DNA from: Schistocephalus solidus
Lineage: Eukaryota > Platyhelminthes > Cestoda > Diphyllobothriidea > Diphyllobothriidae
DNA: 64,000 nt
Assembly (NCBI GenBank): GCA_017591395.1
Contig: WEDG01000342.1
Coordinates: forward strand, 113,256-177,255
Reading direction: 5' to 3'
Made by a program: the position numbers and the translations under genes. Shown in pieces: positions 1 through 13,314 of the stretch; within the stretch, counting starts at the first letter, position 1; each line of letters opens with the position of its first letter. A model generated the notes under the pieces. That model ran no database searches. It had not been told where the DNA came from and was given only the letters and a program-made list of their open reading frames with translations.

Positions 1-591
1 CCTTTATACCAAATTTGACCTAAATCAGACCTTAAAACCTAACTATAACTCTCACCTAAATCTTAAAACTAATTTCACCTGAATTTGGCGCAAAGTCACA
101 AGTATTATGGGCGATTAACGTTCCCGAGTCCTGCTTAGGCGGCCATTCAAGGCATCCTTACCGTGTTTACATCGACTAAAGATCTATACATGGCAACTAG
201 GTAGGCTTAAGTTAGAAACCTTCTAATTCATTCATTCACCGTCAAGCCTGCCTCAAGTGCTACCATTGGGACCAACGTTCGGTTTAAACTTAGAGATTAC
301 TGTTAGGTTTAAGCTTAGGGGTAAGGAATAGGGTATCAGTGTTGTCTCAATTATCACGAGAGCCTGACCTAACGATATATCATTCTTAAATTTGCCCTTA
401 GTTTAATTGCTCATCACGGGCCAGGATCTGCTCACTTGAAATATGTTAATAATGGTCTCGGTTTTCAGTTTCCGCCATCCACAGCTCATAATCCTAAGTA
501 TTTAAAATTGCACGTTTAAGTTTTCCGCTTTATTGTTGCATTTAAACAAGCTAGTGGATAACTGGGTTTTGTGCTTTTTGCTTCCCAAAAC

Positions 592-594
<3 letters not shown>

Positions 595-637
<43 letters not shown>
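595..637. repeat. (TA)n microsatellite
   Basis: About 20 TA units. Similar shorter tracts occur at 14150-14176, 16145-16203, 28450-28465, 32319-32338, 32633-32654, 33512-33532, 44678-44688, 45013-45033, 46007-46024 and 46083-46099, many of them at SINE or hammerhead-repeat borders. Confidence 0.95.
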
Positions 638-641
<4 letters not shown>

Positions 642-2689
642 GTAGTTGGGCGCTTACCGCAGGCGTAAAACCATCTTACAGTGATTCTCGTATTACGGGA
701 ATCGTTGCCCATCGTTTACTGCACGGGGACACATATTCGATCATTGCCGTTACAGGCTAGAGAACATACCTCTTTCGATCGTAGCTCCTGGTTCAAAAGA
801 GGAATAAGACGGTGAGCTGATGCCTGCAAGCGGTAGCCAGCGGGGGGAGACGGACGTGTGAGTGCGCTGCGGGGAATGTCGACGGCGTCATCGCCAACGG
901 CAGATTTGTAGGCGGGCACTTGGGTACGCGTGGGAGAGGCAGTAGCCAGCGTCTTTCTGGTAGACGCAAGGAAGGAGAAGATAACTCGACATGTGGCAAG
1001 TTCGGAAGAAGAGTTCACAAATACCGGTATAGTATGAAGGACGCTAGTGTTATTATGCCTGGGAGACCAATCAGTGATCCTCAGGCAGTGGGAATTTTCG
1101 CAATTCTAAAGTCTATGCGCTCAAAAGAAGAATGCTGAGGGAACATCCGTATCACAGGACAGCAGGAATTTGCATGTGCACTAGTTTGCTAAAGCTTGTG
1201 AGATGGGTATGAATTAAGAGACGACATTGAAGGAGACCATTGTCTCATCAGCACAACTTGTGTTTGCTCTCAGTTTCTTTCAATGAAGTTTCACAATATC
1301 TTGTAAGTAGGTGGAAGCGACAGAACAGTCAATTGGAAAGTTTGTAGTTTGGTTAATCGATTAACGATACTATAGGTCACAGTGTGACTTCAGGTTTTTG
1401 AACTTTTGGGCAATCCACAGATCTTAGCGATGGTTGTTACAGTTTGCCTCTGTGAGTTAATAATACCGTTTGACAGCTGCCTTGATAGAGTTCATGTAAA
1501 GAGGTTTATAGGTTGAAACCCCTAAACGAGCCCCGTGGTAGATGCGCTGGGCCAATGCGGGTGCCAAATCAGGTTGCAACAGGCGCTATTTTGGTTGAGC
1601 TCCCATATCAAAGATTAAACGTGGGAGGAGGTTGCACGCGTAGGTTCAGGCTCATGCCGCGCCAGATCCCACATCCGGTTTTCTTGATTCTTTCTTGACC
1701 CCGACAAAACTGGGTGAAAGAAGAGAGTGCGGTAGATGCAGCGAAAGTCCAACAGCACTTAAAGCTAACTAAGATGCAAGTTCCCGTCCATACTGTGGAG
1801 CAGACGGCCGACTTCGTCGGATACGACGGTCAAACTGTCATGGGTTAAAATATCTTCTAACGGTAACAGCATATCATCAGTACAGTTCGCTTTGTTCCAA
1901 ACTGTAGTTAAGCCTCCTTTGTCAGCCAAGAAAATGATACTGTTTTTTTCCAGTCTTCAAATTGCCTAATGCGTACTTTTGTTCTAAAAAAATCAGACTC
2001 AATTAATAACCCTGTTGGGTGGGTGCCAAAAATAAAAGGTGAACTAAACGACAGCGATAATATGACGGCTCCAGAACCCACATAAAGATCGTCCAGACTG
2101 ATCGAACCACCACCATCTTCACTTAAAAGAATCACTGTGTGCACCAGCAAAAGAGCGTTCAACTAGTGTTGTTGAATGAGTTTTCTGCTAAGGAATCAGC
2201 AAAAATTTCGGCGACAAAAATTCTCTGCCAAATCGACTTGTGCCGACGGGCGCGGACATAGACAAGGGATAAAGTGGAAACGAGGTCAACATGCGCCCGG
2301 ACTGACGCGGAATTTGAGAGAGCAGCGCCGGAGGTGCGTAAGAACCGCACGCCAGTAAGCAGTTACTAAGTCATTTAAGAAAGAAGCGATGGGCGGCGTC
2401 TCTCTTTACCCTTTTCGCTCATGCACAAGCAGATCAGACCGTTTGACCAACGAATTCTACCGAATGCGCCACAACAAGGTGGTGCAGGGACGGTTACTTG
2501 CAAATGAATTAGATAATAACGATAGCAGAATTGCGCTGTATCTAACATCATATCTCCTCCTTCCCCATCGCGGTCCGGTGTCAAGACAAAGTCAAGAAGG
2601 CCGGAAGCGGAGAGGGCACAGGTGGCTGGCGCCACCAGAGGCGCCCCTAGGCGTAACGCCACACGTGGATTGGATCGCGCGAAGTGGGA

Positions 2690-5600
2690 GTGCCATAAAG
2701 GCCATATAAAGAAGGCGCCATTACAGCCTGACTCTTAGTCCGCCAGCCAGCCACTCCACACAAACACACACATTGGGCTGACTGCGCGGTCCAATTCATC
2801 CCGTGAGTTGGTAACCTCCCAAGCCGGGGCGTTTAGCGCACTGGGCAAGATCGCAATGTGCGACCAAACTCAGGGAACATAGGATATGTCGGTGCGTAAA
2901 ATGGGACCAGTGGGATTAGGGGTTTTAGGGGTGGGTGGGTAGTGTGTTAAACAGTCCATTGAAAATCCCCATAGAGAAATGAACGCGTGTCGGCGAGGAG
3001 GGATAAGGTTGGACGCCTGACAAAACACACCAACTGATGCGGCCAAATAAGGCATCAGGCAGTGGCGCAGATCACGCAACATACTAATTATAGGACGCGT
3101 ACATGGCACTGTTTCTACGTCACTGTACTTAACACAGATACAGCTATCTAAAACGCATTTATGACTCTGCAGAAAAAAAGAAGCCCACAATGTAGGTTGC
3201 TCCCCACGCATACTAGGAAAAGGTGGGAATAGTTTCGTATATTGATAGGCAAAGACTGTAATAAACATTCAATGAAAAAAAACACAGTAGACACATTCTG
3301 GTCTTCCCTAGTGTGCCAATGGATGCACGGGAATGCCTGAGCAGGGGGAAGGAGGGTGGAAGGCATTGCCTATTTATAGGTCAGAGCTAAAATAAGCGTT
3401 GACACGCAAATTTACTGCAAAGGAGACCCGCATTGATTAATATTAAAAATTATAAATGCTATATATAAAGCAGTAATTAAGGAAACGCGCTCAACAAAGC
3501 GTTTCCACGGTGAGTTGTGGTAGCTGATCAGCCAATCAGCGGTTCTTTAGGCTTCGTGAGAAGGCAAAACACGTATATAATGGAGGTTTTATGCTAAAAC
3601 ACAGTCGAATCGAGTAAATGCGGAGCTGACAACGGACAGAGACCAAAAGGAGACGGAGACTAACCCCCAGTTTCTGGATGCAAGAAGCGCGGACTAAGGG
3701 GATGAACACTTTGTTGGACTGCGTAATATGGGACCAGTGGGATAAGAGGATTTATGGGTGGGGTTAAAGGAAGAAAAAGAGGGCAACAAACTAATACTAA
3801 TTCCCCTATCCATTGCGTTCGCTAGGGTTAGCATTAGTCGGTAGGTTAGTAGGGTTACACATTATTCTGTTGCCCCGACACGTGCGCAGATTTCGAGATC
3901 CGATGGCATTACGTCACGCCCACCACTAGGCACGATGTCATTCCTAGCTGATCTGCCCCACTTACGGACACTTGAAATGAGCAAAAATGAGGCAGGCTCG
4001 GTGAAATTTTTCATTACCACACTTAAACTGATGCGTTTTGAAACTAATGTTGCCTCCTAATAGTCTACGACTGGAAAGTTGCCATTTGACCCGATAATAC
4101 GGTCTTCCTACGGCTAGCTAAATATTTTGTCTTACCCTACGGACCCGGCAACTAATGCTAACTCTAACCGAGCAAAAATAGATGGAGGGTTAGCATTGCA
4201 TGTATTACACGCCGACGTTTCCTTTTTTCCTGAGTTGGGTCGCATATTGCGATGTTGCCACGCACTGCGATAGATTCAAGCACGTGAAATTGCTTGTAGT
4301 GGGGAAAATGTACAGAGACAGTCGGCCTCACACTCAGTTCCCAGTTCCAAGCCCCAACCACCGTTCGAGCCGGTGCGTTGTCTAGTGCACCCAAGAGCAC
4401 ACACACACATTGCGAATGGAGCGGTGAAGAAGTCAAGTGGTCATCACCACCGCCGCTGCAGAAAGATTTGTCATCACCACATTTGTTGAGGACACAGTAC
4501 TAGACCGAGCGGTTTCGGGTTGGTCAACGAGCCCAGGTTTATGCGCGGACAGTGTTCAGTATTGCACGTAGGCGCGATGGTGCAGGAGACGTAAAATTTC
4601 AGTGGTACACACGACAGTTCGACCGTTGAAGTCCGACTAGGTCCACCGTATGCCGCACGGAAGGGTGGTGCAGGGACGGTGACTTGCGCATGATTAAGTT
4701 TAAAGTGATAGTAGACTTGCGCTGAATCTACCGCACACTCTCCTCCCTCACCTGAGCCTGTTGTCATGACAGAATCAAGAAGACCGGAGGCGGGAGAGGG
4801 CGCAGGTTGCTGGCACGACAGGAGCCGCCCCTGGGCCTGCCACCACACCTGGTTCGGATCCCTCGGAGTGGGAAGTGCCATAAAGGCCATATTAAGAAGG
4901 AGCCATTGCAGCCTGACTCTCAGGCCGCCAGTCAGCCACACCACAGAAAATACACATTGGGCTGACCACGCGGTCCGAGTTATCCCATCAGTTGGCAACC
5001 TTCCAAGCCACGGCTTTTAGTGCACCGTGATAGTTTTAAGTGCGTCAGATTGTTTATAGTGAGAAAAATGCACTGAACAGTCGACCTCACTCTCTCCCCC
5101 ACTTCCACAATCAGACCACCGTCCGAGCCGGTCAGTTGTCTGATGCGGGAGTGGGTGCGATGGCTGTCGGGTCGGCGTACCCATCTTCGCGCGCCACAGC
5201 ACGAAATGGCCCCCATAATGAATACACAGGGATGCACTAAATCAGGGGATATGGAGGAGTCATCGCCATTTGACTCACAGTCCACTGGTCAGCCACTCAA
5301 CACACACAGCAAATACACTGGGTCGACGGCATGAATTGATGTAATCGTCAGATTGACAGCCTTCCAAGCAACGATTTTTAGGAAACCGTGATATTCATGG
5401 GTGCGTGATGATGGTGAGGGTGTTGTCTGTGTATTGGTGCAGGAAGTGTGCGCTGATATGGCTTAGCCTCCGGTGGTTTACCGTAGGTTGTCGTGGAGGC
5501 ACACGTGTCCTAATAGGCCCATACGGTGTGTGTAAATGTGCGGGAGCAGTGAGGGCAGTGGAGGCGGGCGCGGCGACTATATGTCGAAGCCTCAGGCACT

Positions 5601-5690
5601 GGTTCACCAGCCTCCGTGCGATGGATTCACAGGTGACCGACCAGGCCGATGCGCGAGTTAAATTTGCGGGCGCAGTGTGGGCAGGAGAAA
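2690..5690. repeat. Segmental duplication, copy 1 (longer copy)
   Basis: Three blocks are nearly identical and in the same order in copy 2: 2693-3470 with 29133-29950, about 3798-4490 with 29970-30655, and about 4873-5635 with 30658-31424. Copy 1 also has 3490-3797 and 4490-4872, which are absent from copy 2. It contains a dispersed GC-rich repeat at both ends and LINE zinc-finger sequence at its right end. No host exon was recognised. Confidence 0.88.
4600..5340 (+). repeat. GC-rich dispersed repeat (type i), near full length
   Basis: The family starts around GTCCACCGTATGC, runs through GGTGCAGGGACGGTGACTTG, ACCGCACTCTCTCCTCC, AGAAGACCGGAGGCGGGAGA and GTGCCATAAAGGCCA, and ends past AGTTGGCAACCTTCCAAGC and GACCTCACTCTCTCCC. 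It is about 650-740 bp with no coding motif I recognise. Other type i copies lie at about 2440-2875, 12890-13100, 22480-22770, 29120-29335, 30655-31130, 37085-37640, 41090-41815, 50485-51070 and 61795-62240 (plus) and 18975-19480 (minus). Superfamily unknown. Confidence 0.8.
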
Positions 5691-5985
5691 TCGGGAGAGG
5701 CTGGGGGGATGTCATTCATGGTAGTGGGGGTGGCAGTGGCGGTAGGAAAGGCAGGAGCGTAGGGTGTTTGGAGTATCAGTGTTGTCTGTGTTGCGGTGAA
5801 TTCCGCTGTCATGGATGCGCATGTGACTGAATAGGCCCATGCGATGAGTGAATGCGCGAGGACAGTGAAGGCAGTGGAGGCGGCGATCTCTGCTGTGTTT
5901 TGGGGCTCCAGGCACTGATTCACTAGTGTTTGTACGATGGATTCGCGAGTGACCGAGCAGGCCAATGTGTGAGGTGAAATACACA
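5395..5985 (-). pseudogene. LINE C-terminal zinc-finger tail (minus strand)
   Basis: On the minus strand, one frame encodes HIGLLGHSRIH, RRLHCLHCPRAFTHRMGLF and SHMRIHDSGIH (about 5980-5780). A second frame encodes FSCPHCARKFNSRIGLVGH (5690-5630) and then RIHRTEAGEPVPEAS and LHCPHCSRTFTHT. These are two to three C2H2 fingers of the LINE type at 54-56 kb. Upstream (5990-6430) the open frame is not recognisable. The lower part (5340-5640) is also in the segmental duplication at 31.1-31.43 kb. Confidence 0.7.
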
Positions 5986-7159
5986 CACACACTCCCCCCT
6001 CTCTCTCTTCTTTGAGAAAAAAAAGCAACACAAAGTTGACAAACTGTGGGAAAAGACGGCAGGGATGGGAGCTTACAGGCCATCCCGGAAGCAGGCGGCT
6101 TCGAAGGCTGAGGTCTGCTCGCCGCAGGTGCTGACAACCGTAGCCTTGAGGTTGGACTGACACCGGGGGTTGGGTAAATTGGACAGCAGTTCGAAGAAGT
6201 CTGCAGGCGGGAAGAAACAGGCGAAAAAAAGCAGAGGCGTAGTTAACATGAGTATTCCTAAAAACGGCCAAAACGATCTGTGCAGCTGAAAAGTGCCGGC
6301 TTCTGTGAGAGCAGTTTCCCAGACGAGAGTGAGGAGGAAATCTGTGCAGAATACTTACGCTAGGTAATCTCGAAGGAACTTGCATTAAAGGCATCGAGAC
6401 AGTTCGTGTCGAATTTACGCACATCTAGTTTTTATGGAAAAAAAACCGCATAATGTTTCCGTCTGCGGTACACGGGAGGGAGGCTATCTCGGGTACTATG
6501 CAAGCGTAAACAGGCAGTTTTTTTTTTTAATCCACACTTACTTTGAGAAGCAAAAAGCGGTCTTAAGCCAAAGAACACTGACGAGACAGCTAAAGGCGTC
6601 TTTTTGAGTGCACCGTGTAGCGCAGTCTTTTTGTGAGCAGTACAAACCTGCCCACCTAATCTCCGCCACTTCAAAAGGGCGATTTGGGACGGTTAATCTA
6701 CTAGGCTAAGTAGGGCTTAAACGGGTTCGAAACGACACAATGTGGTTCGTTTGAGCCAAAATGCCGTTTGGGTTTCTTGTTCAGGGGCCCTGAAGGCGCG
6801 GCGGTGGCCGGTGCATGATAACGCGGGAAGATCTGCACAGAAGGGGTGATGACTTACCAAGTTAGCCCAATATCAACTACAAACCAATGAAACCCCCCTG
6901 GTGGTAAAAAGGAATTTTACGGGCGGTAGACCAAGGACTCCTGGGAAGAAATCCAAAGTGGCAATATGACCGATAACCCTGGTGGAATATTCTAAAGAGA
7001 CCTCATGAAAACTGCGCACAAAGGAAAGTCCGTGATCGCAAGATCCGACAATAAGGTGAGAAGCAAAGCAACAGGGAACGCCAAGTAGTTTCGGAGGAGG
7101 AGCGTGCACACGGATGAAACACCGCAACATAGGACCCATAAATTGGTGGATGGACGGTC

Positions 7160-7470
7160 ACCGATCAGTTACGGGACACAATCTTGAGCCCTGCCAGCAG
7201 CCACACAGTGGTTAGTATTATGGGCAGAAGAACATTAGGGACAAAGACAAGGGAGATTGGAGTGGTCACTTCTGGCGTATCAGCCAGCCCTAGTCAACCC
7301 GAATTATTGCACCATGGGTTCGAGCCAAACACAGTGCAACACCTGGGATTTTCTAAGGGCTGGCTGATGATGGCTAATAAGCCAGAAATGTTCACTTCAG
7401 ATTCCCTTGTCTTTTTCGCTTATGTTCTTCCAGCTATGGTAAACGACCACGCTTATGACAGCAATTATGA
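7160..7470. mobile_element. Two SINE fragments facing each other
   Basis: 7165-7290 shows the minus-strand body and tail (GACAAAGACAAGGGAGATTG). From 7315 a plus-strand B-box region (GGGTTCGAGCC) and body (GGCTAATAAGCCAGAAATG) follow. They meet near 7300. Confidence 0.62.
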
Positions 7471-7529
7471 GCACCCGAATGCAGCCGGCAGGCAGTTTGT
7501 CCACTGAAAACGATAGAATTCGAAGCCCT

Positions 7530-7800
7530 CATCATAGCCCTTAATCTTAATTCCTCACCCGAAAGGCCAACCCTAAAACACTGAACCTAAGTCCTAACTA
7601 TAAAACCCTACTCTCTAACCCTAAGCAAAATCCCAGATACGAACCCTAATTTTAAGCACAAACACAAACCCTAGGCTCTATCCCGAACTGCAGGCCCTAC
7701 CCTAAAACAAGAATTTGTTTTCCCTAAAGCTCAATCTCTAACCGCATTCCATAACCTTAGTCCTAACCCCTGAACTAATTCCTACACCTCACACTGGCCC
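7530..7800. repeat. Degenerate CCCTAA-type repeat block
   Basis: Many CCTAA and AACCCTA words with irregular spacing, resembling a decayed telomere-type (TTAGGG) repeat. Similar blocks lie at 1-65, 35815-35960, 36290-36330, 42880-43080 (other strand), 48330-48480 (other strand) and 58040-58190. Confidence 0.6.
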
Positions 7801-9004
7801 CAAAATTCAAATCTTAGGACTTCTATATTACATCCCCATCGAATTGACCTCCAAAATCCTCACCAATCAAACTACGCCCTCGGTCGTAAAGTCAAGTTCA
7901 TAGGGTAAGAGAATTGAGATTGGGGTAACCTCGGGGCTGAGGACATGAGCGGCTCCCCTGCCTAACGCGTTCCATATGCCCCGCCCCCCCCCTTTTCGTT
8001 TAAACACCCAAGCTGAACTCGAACACCCCGCCAGTCAAATTACGCACCCGAATGACCAACAGGAGCACAAACAGGGTCCCTAAAGAAGTCGACCCAAACG
8101 GCGCGCAGACAACTCTTGCCGGTAGTCCTATCGGGCAGGATGACTTATGTGGTCCTCTAAACGGGACACGAAAAAAGTAACCATCCGCAATACAGATGCC
8201 TTTGGGCGAATTCCAGGGAAATTTGGGTTAGGTTTTAGAGCTCGCTAACGTCAAGAGGAATAGGTACTCTTTAGGGAATTATGCGCAGGGCCACCTTAGG
8301 GGGGGGGGTGTTCCTATACCCGCGTCCTATTTAGAGAGCCGTAGGAGCCATCACTATCGTTCTGTCTATTGAAAAAAAACACGAAATGCCAAACTGCAAT
8401 ACACAAAGAAACTGTGAAACACCGAACTTCAACGAAGAAAGTGGAGTTACAAGACTGACAACAAGGAGGCAAAGATCCAGCTCGGCTTCTGAGTAATAAA
8501 AGTAGTACCAATTTGCACTAATTAAACTGAAGAGAAAAAGTATAACGTAAGGAGAAGAGAGTTTTCTATGAGTGGGTTGTCCTCGAAGGCCATATCTACG
8601 TTTATAGATGAATAATTCCTGAGAAGCAAAACCGATTAGAAGAACCTTGGTGCGAGTAACTGGCGCTACTCAGAGGGAAGGCGATTAATACTATAAGCAT
8701 TGAACTGCGTTTACAGTAAAACGCACGTCAGATCCGGATGTGGTTCAGTAATCCGAGTTTTTGCCTGTCTGCGACAGGCTGACAAGCCATGCGTCATTAC
8801 ATTGACGCCACGGCATCTAACCAAAGAATTGACTGCACCGGGTAACAAACTCTCCAGTCGCTCAAAATCTATAGGCTTAAACAAAGTCGGTGATGCAGAA
8901 TGACATCACAGATGAAGACGAAAGAGAGTGGAATGACCCTCTCTGGCTTAGTAGCCGTCATCAAGCAGCGATAACAAACACTAGAGACTCGTACTGGTGG
9001 CTTG

Positions 9005-9335
9005 TTGATTAGAAGTTCAACGCTATAACCCACTGCGCCACGAGCTCCTCACACTGTTGGTTTCGATCGGGGCGACTAGAAAGGGTAGAGATGCGTTTAC
9101 CGATCACGTTACGGAACATACTCCTCCCGATTGTGTGAGTTCCATAAGCGATCGGTGAGCTTTTATCAACGAATGACAATATTGCCGACCTAAACCGGTG
9201 ATACAACGAGCCCGTGGCTCAATAGACTGCGGAGCAACAGGTAGCGCGTTCGAGCTGCGAGTGGTGCACCACCTGGGGTTGGATATGACTGACGGATGGC
9301 GAGAGATACTGAGCTAGAAAGGGCAATTGCAGTCT
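9005..9335. mobile_element. SINE fragments bordering the (CTA)n array
   Basis: 9010-9140 is a minus-strand head and tail piece (CACTGCGCCACGAGCTCC, CGATCACGTTACGG). 9208-9290 is a plus-strand head (GAGCCCGTGGCTCAATAG, CGCGTTCGAGC, CACCTGGGGTTGG) that stops about 45 bp before the trinucleotide array. Confidence 0.62.
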
Positions 9336-9336
9336 C

Positions 9337-9976
<640 letters not shown>

Positions 9977-10979
9977 TTAGTTGTGTTGATCAAACACCCC
10001 TGCGTTTTGCGTTTTTGTCCCAAAAAGTAAAATGGAAAACCTTTGTAACGGGCAAAAAAGAACTAGAGACGTGAAGGCACGCGTAGATCCCAGCTGCCCC
10101 TGACAACATTCGTAGAAAGTGAATAGCAGCGTAAACGATCACCTCATTACTTACTACACACCGTACGTACTCATAAACGGTGAAATGTTTGAAAATAATG
10201 ACAGCTAAGACCAGTTCCCATAGCTTCCTAATGAAAATGCTCGAGGTGTCACAAGCCACAACACGCCGGGGTTGACTGCTAGAACTACCTTTATTCTGCG
10301 TCCAATAGATTCGCCTTAGAAGGCCCAGTCGAAATTTAGCTCAGACTGCAGTGAGTCAAAGACGAAGGAATATAAACAGCTTCCATATTTGGGATTGTAA
10401 CGTCCGTAGATCATCGATGGAATTAGGAGACCAGCGGTCAGACTCCATTCTGTGAACTAGGTTCTCTGACTGCAGGCATATACACATATTACTAATGCGC
10501 TTTCAGTAGAAGTGCTAAAATTGTTGAAGGTCGGCAGGTGAGGAGAAACGACCACCTTTATCCAGCATTCAACCCGTTCGTCAAAGTGAGCAGGAGAGGA
10601 ACACAAAACCCGTGACTGTGCGCATTCTCGACCAAGGATTCTGGCCTACTACAACTGGCCGGTCTGCTTCGACGTGTGACGAAGGCTGTACATGGCTGTG
10701 TCCAAATGGTGGTTCAAAAGTGTGACGCTGCAAGGTAAACTGCGTAAAAGCATCATGCGTGGTATTACTATAATGCAGTAAAAGAATGAGGAAACTGCAG
10801 AAAAAGTAAGACACGCATGTTTCGTTCACATTAAACGCTCATGGCGCACAGTAGATGTGCTACCTTATGATATGTTAACAGACATTCGAAAATGTGTTTT
10901 CGATTTGAAAAAAATGATCGCTTAACTAGTTTTAATATTGTACAGCATAATGCCAAGGTTTAACAGTCACGATCAGATG

Positions 10980-11680
10980 ACAGCTTTGCAACAAAATTTT
11001 TTCCATCCACCCTCAAAATGACTACCAAAGTAGTGTGCATTGTTAACATTTATTTTCTTTGCTCTTAAAATTTCAAACACATTTTAAAGAAAAAATGAAT
11101 AAAAATATTCGCTCTAGTACATGTTTGATAACAAATTACGTCTTCTCCAAAATGAATACTTGGACCAGGTGTATTTTTTGGGTCTCAAGAGGTTTCCAAA
11201 TAAGAAATAAAGGATCATATGTTTCCACTTATTAATGCTGGTTGTAGGGAATACAATGTGGTTCACATTCCTAGGAAAGTATATAAATGCAAAAGTTTCA
11301 ATTCACGGAAAATATTTCGCTTGTCAGTTGGAAACTCTGAATGCAGATGCAACAACAGGAGCGATTGCAAATTATTCCGGAATTTAGGAATATATGCTTA
11401 AAACCGAAATGTACCTTTTTTAAAGTGTAAACATTTAAGAAGAAGTAATCTGTTACCAAATGAATACAAGAATATATTTACGCATGTTTTCTATAAAAAT
11501 AGATTTCGATCTACAAGAGCATTGACGATAAATGACAAATGACTTAAGAAGTAATTGTTCAGGGTGTAGTTTTTGAAGGGTGTTGGAAAAAAGCTTGATG
11601 CAAAGCCGACATCCGGTCGCGACAGAGATATCACGGGATTATACTGCACGATAAGTAAAAATAACTAGCCTATGTGAGCA
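10980..11680. repeat. AT-rich dispersed repeat
   Basis: It shares an ordered set of segments with 28230-29020 and 59400-59830 and, more weakly, 40140-40380: AAAACCGAAA, AAATTTGAAGAAG-like, ACCAAATGAATACAAGAAT, GACGATAAATGACAAATGAC, and CGACAGAGATATCACGGGAT. The family seems to be about 800 bp. No coding motif was seen. It ends just before host exon f. Confidence 0.62.
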
Positions 11681-11765
11681 ACCTTTTCAAATCGAAAAAA
11701 AACATTTCAAGATTTCGATAAACTATTAATTCGACCGGCCAGTGCAGAAAGGGAGCTGGACTCAC

Positions 11766-12276
11766 GCAGAGGATTGTAAATGACAGTTAGTGTCAATCGA
11801 GCCACAAGCCCCATGCGATGCTTGTTGGGCAGTCCCGGGACCAGGTTTCCTTCCGCCAAGTCTCCGGACTCGCCTCCAGACGCAATAAGGCCGGGCAACG
11901 AGACCAACATGGCTGTTGTACTGGCCTCCGCGGACAGACTGGCAATGAGTTTCGCAATTCGCGAACGAGACAGGCCCTCTACGGAGCGGCGATTGACAGC
12001 CAGGATTTGGTCTCCGCGCCGAAGCTGGCAGCAGGGCAGGAAACTGCGGTGACCATCACCTGGCGACGTCGAGGATGAGGAGGAGGAAGAGGTGGTGGTG
12101 GTGGTTGCACTGTTAGAGGGCGAGTTGGGTGTGGAGGCGGCGGCGGCGGAGGAGAAGGGAGCGATTGCCGCGCCATTGGTGCAGGCCTGCACGCTAGCGC
12201 TGCTGTAGCCCTCCTGCTGGGCGGTCGAAGAGATTGGGGCCGAGGAGGACATCGGTAGCTTACAGGTATCGTCAAA
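11766..12276 (-). CDS. RAPGEF2: RAPGEF2/PDZ-GEF-like gene, exon f (rest of PDZ domain with two insertions)
   Basis: This 511-nt exon enters in phase 0 and leaves in phase 1. It encodes about 170 residues. It begins FDDTCKLPM, then runs through roughly 85 residues of low-complexity Ser/Thr/Ala/Pro sequence. It then returns to clear PDZ sequence, LRRGDQILAVNRRSVEGLS, followed by SRSRIAKLIASL. A second insert (SGGESGDLAEGN and flanks) precedes the last strand, LTLTVIYNP. In ordinary PDZ-GEF the strand B to GDQIL distance is about 15 residues. The acceptor is GCCAACAG and the donor CTGC|GTGAGT. Downstream exons for the RA and RasGEF domains were not found between 1 and 11.7 kb. The exact 5' border is the least certain part. 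Confidence 0.82.
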
Positions 12277-13269
12277 CTGTTGGCGCCGTGGAAAAAGGAG
12301 GAATGAAGGCAAGAGAATGAGATGATCGGATTTGCTTTAAGTCAATAGAACTTCCAGCAACAATACAAAAGCCCCTGATACACGACACGCTCGTTTGCAT
12401 TTTTAGTTGGGTCAGACTTCGTCAGGGAAGATTCTAGTGCCGATATGTCTAAAAATGGTCGAAAATTTGGCGGTGCTCAATGCGGCGGTGGTGGTGGGGG
12501 AGGAAACGAGCGAGCTGGGAAAAAGACAGGCTTACGGGCCTGAGGACTAAAAATAGGGGACTATACGGAGGCAGTGTATTCGGGTTTCGCTAGTCACCGA
12601 TCTGGCAACTCGGTCCGATAGCCACCAAAATGTTACATGTAGCAGAGGCAGTGCGATACGGCTAATGACGGCGCCATCTAATAGCACTTATCCGCGGTCC
12701 AGCAAAGTCCTTTAACGCAAGCAGGGCCATGCCATACACACTCTGGTTGGAACGGCCATGAGAAGATTCCAAAGCCTGCACAAAAAATTCCCATAACCAA
12801 CAAAAGTACATCATAGAGGGTAAGTACTTAACTTAACGGTAGTGTGGAAGGCTGCCCACAGAGAGTAGGCATAGCAGAACCACAGAATACAGGGCTGTTC
12901 GACCATCGCCCCCGTTGGTTCCACGACGTGGTGAACGTAGGACGGTAACGTACTGAGAGAAGTAGGTTATAGTGATAGCAGACCTGTGCGGCCTGTACCG
13001 CACTCTCTCCCCCGAAGCCATCTCGACCTGGGGGAAGAGGGTAAAGATGACCGAAGGCGGACACGGGCGCAGTTTCTGATGAAGTTAAACAGCCCATCTA
13101 CGCGTGCGCTGCACTAGACCGGGTTTCCACACAATGGATCAGACTGTTTCAACTGAGCGGGAGCGCCATAGGGGAACAATGTCAGAAGGAGCTCTAATAG
13201 AAGCGAAGAGGCGAGGTTTTAGGAGTTGGACGCGAGACACGATCACTGGAACAAGAGCTTTAAGAGCCT

Positions 13270-13302
13270 GACGTTTCGGATTCTCGCGCGAATTCATCAT
13301 CA
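13270..13302 (-). repeat. PLE terminal motif, inverted, hammerhead-like
   Basis: Read on the minus strand it is GATGATGAATT, a loop, GAGAATCC and GAAACGTC. It belongs to a motif family also seen at 57655 (+) and 61220 (-), where the core is a proper CTGANGA. Here the core is degenerate. Confidence 0.45.
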
Positions 13303-13314
13303 AAGATAAGTTTA

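Noticed and set aside
716..1018. Possible minus-strand exon with a good pyrimidine tract and CAG acceptor near 981
   Set aside because: No donor fits, and no frame resembles the RAPGEF region expected after the PDZ domain.
2870..3268. 132-residue minus-strand open frame in the segmental duplication
   Set aside because: The frame is broken in copy 2, and nothing in it resembles a known protein.
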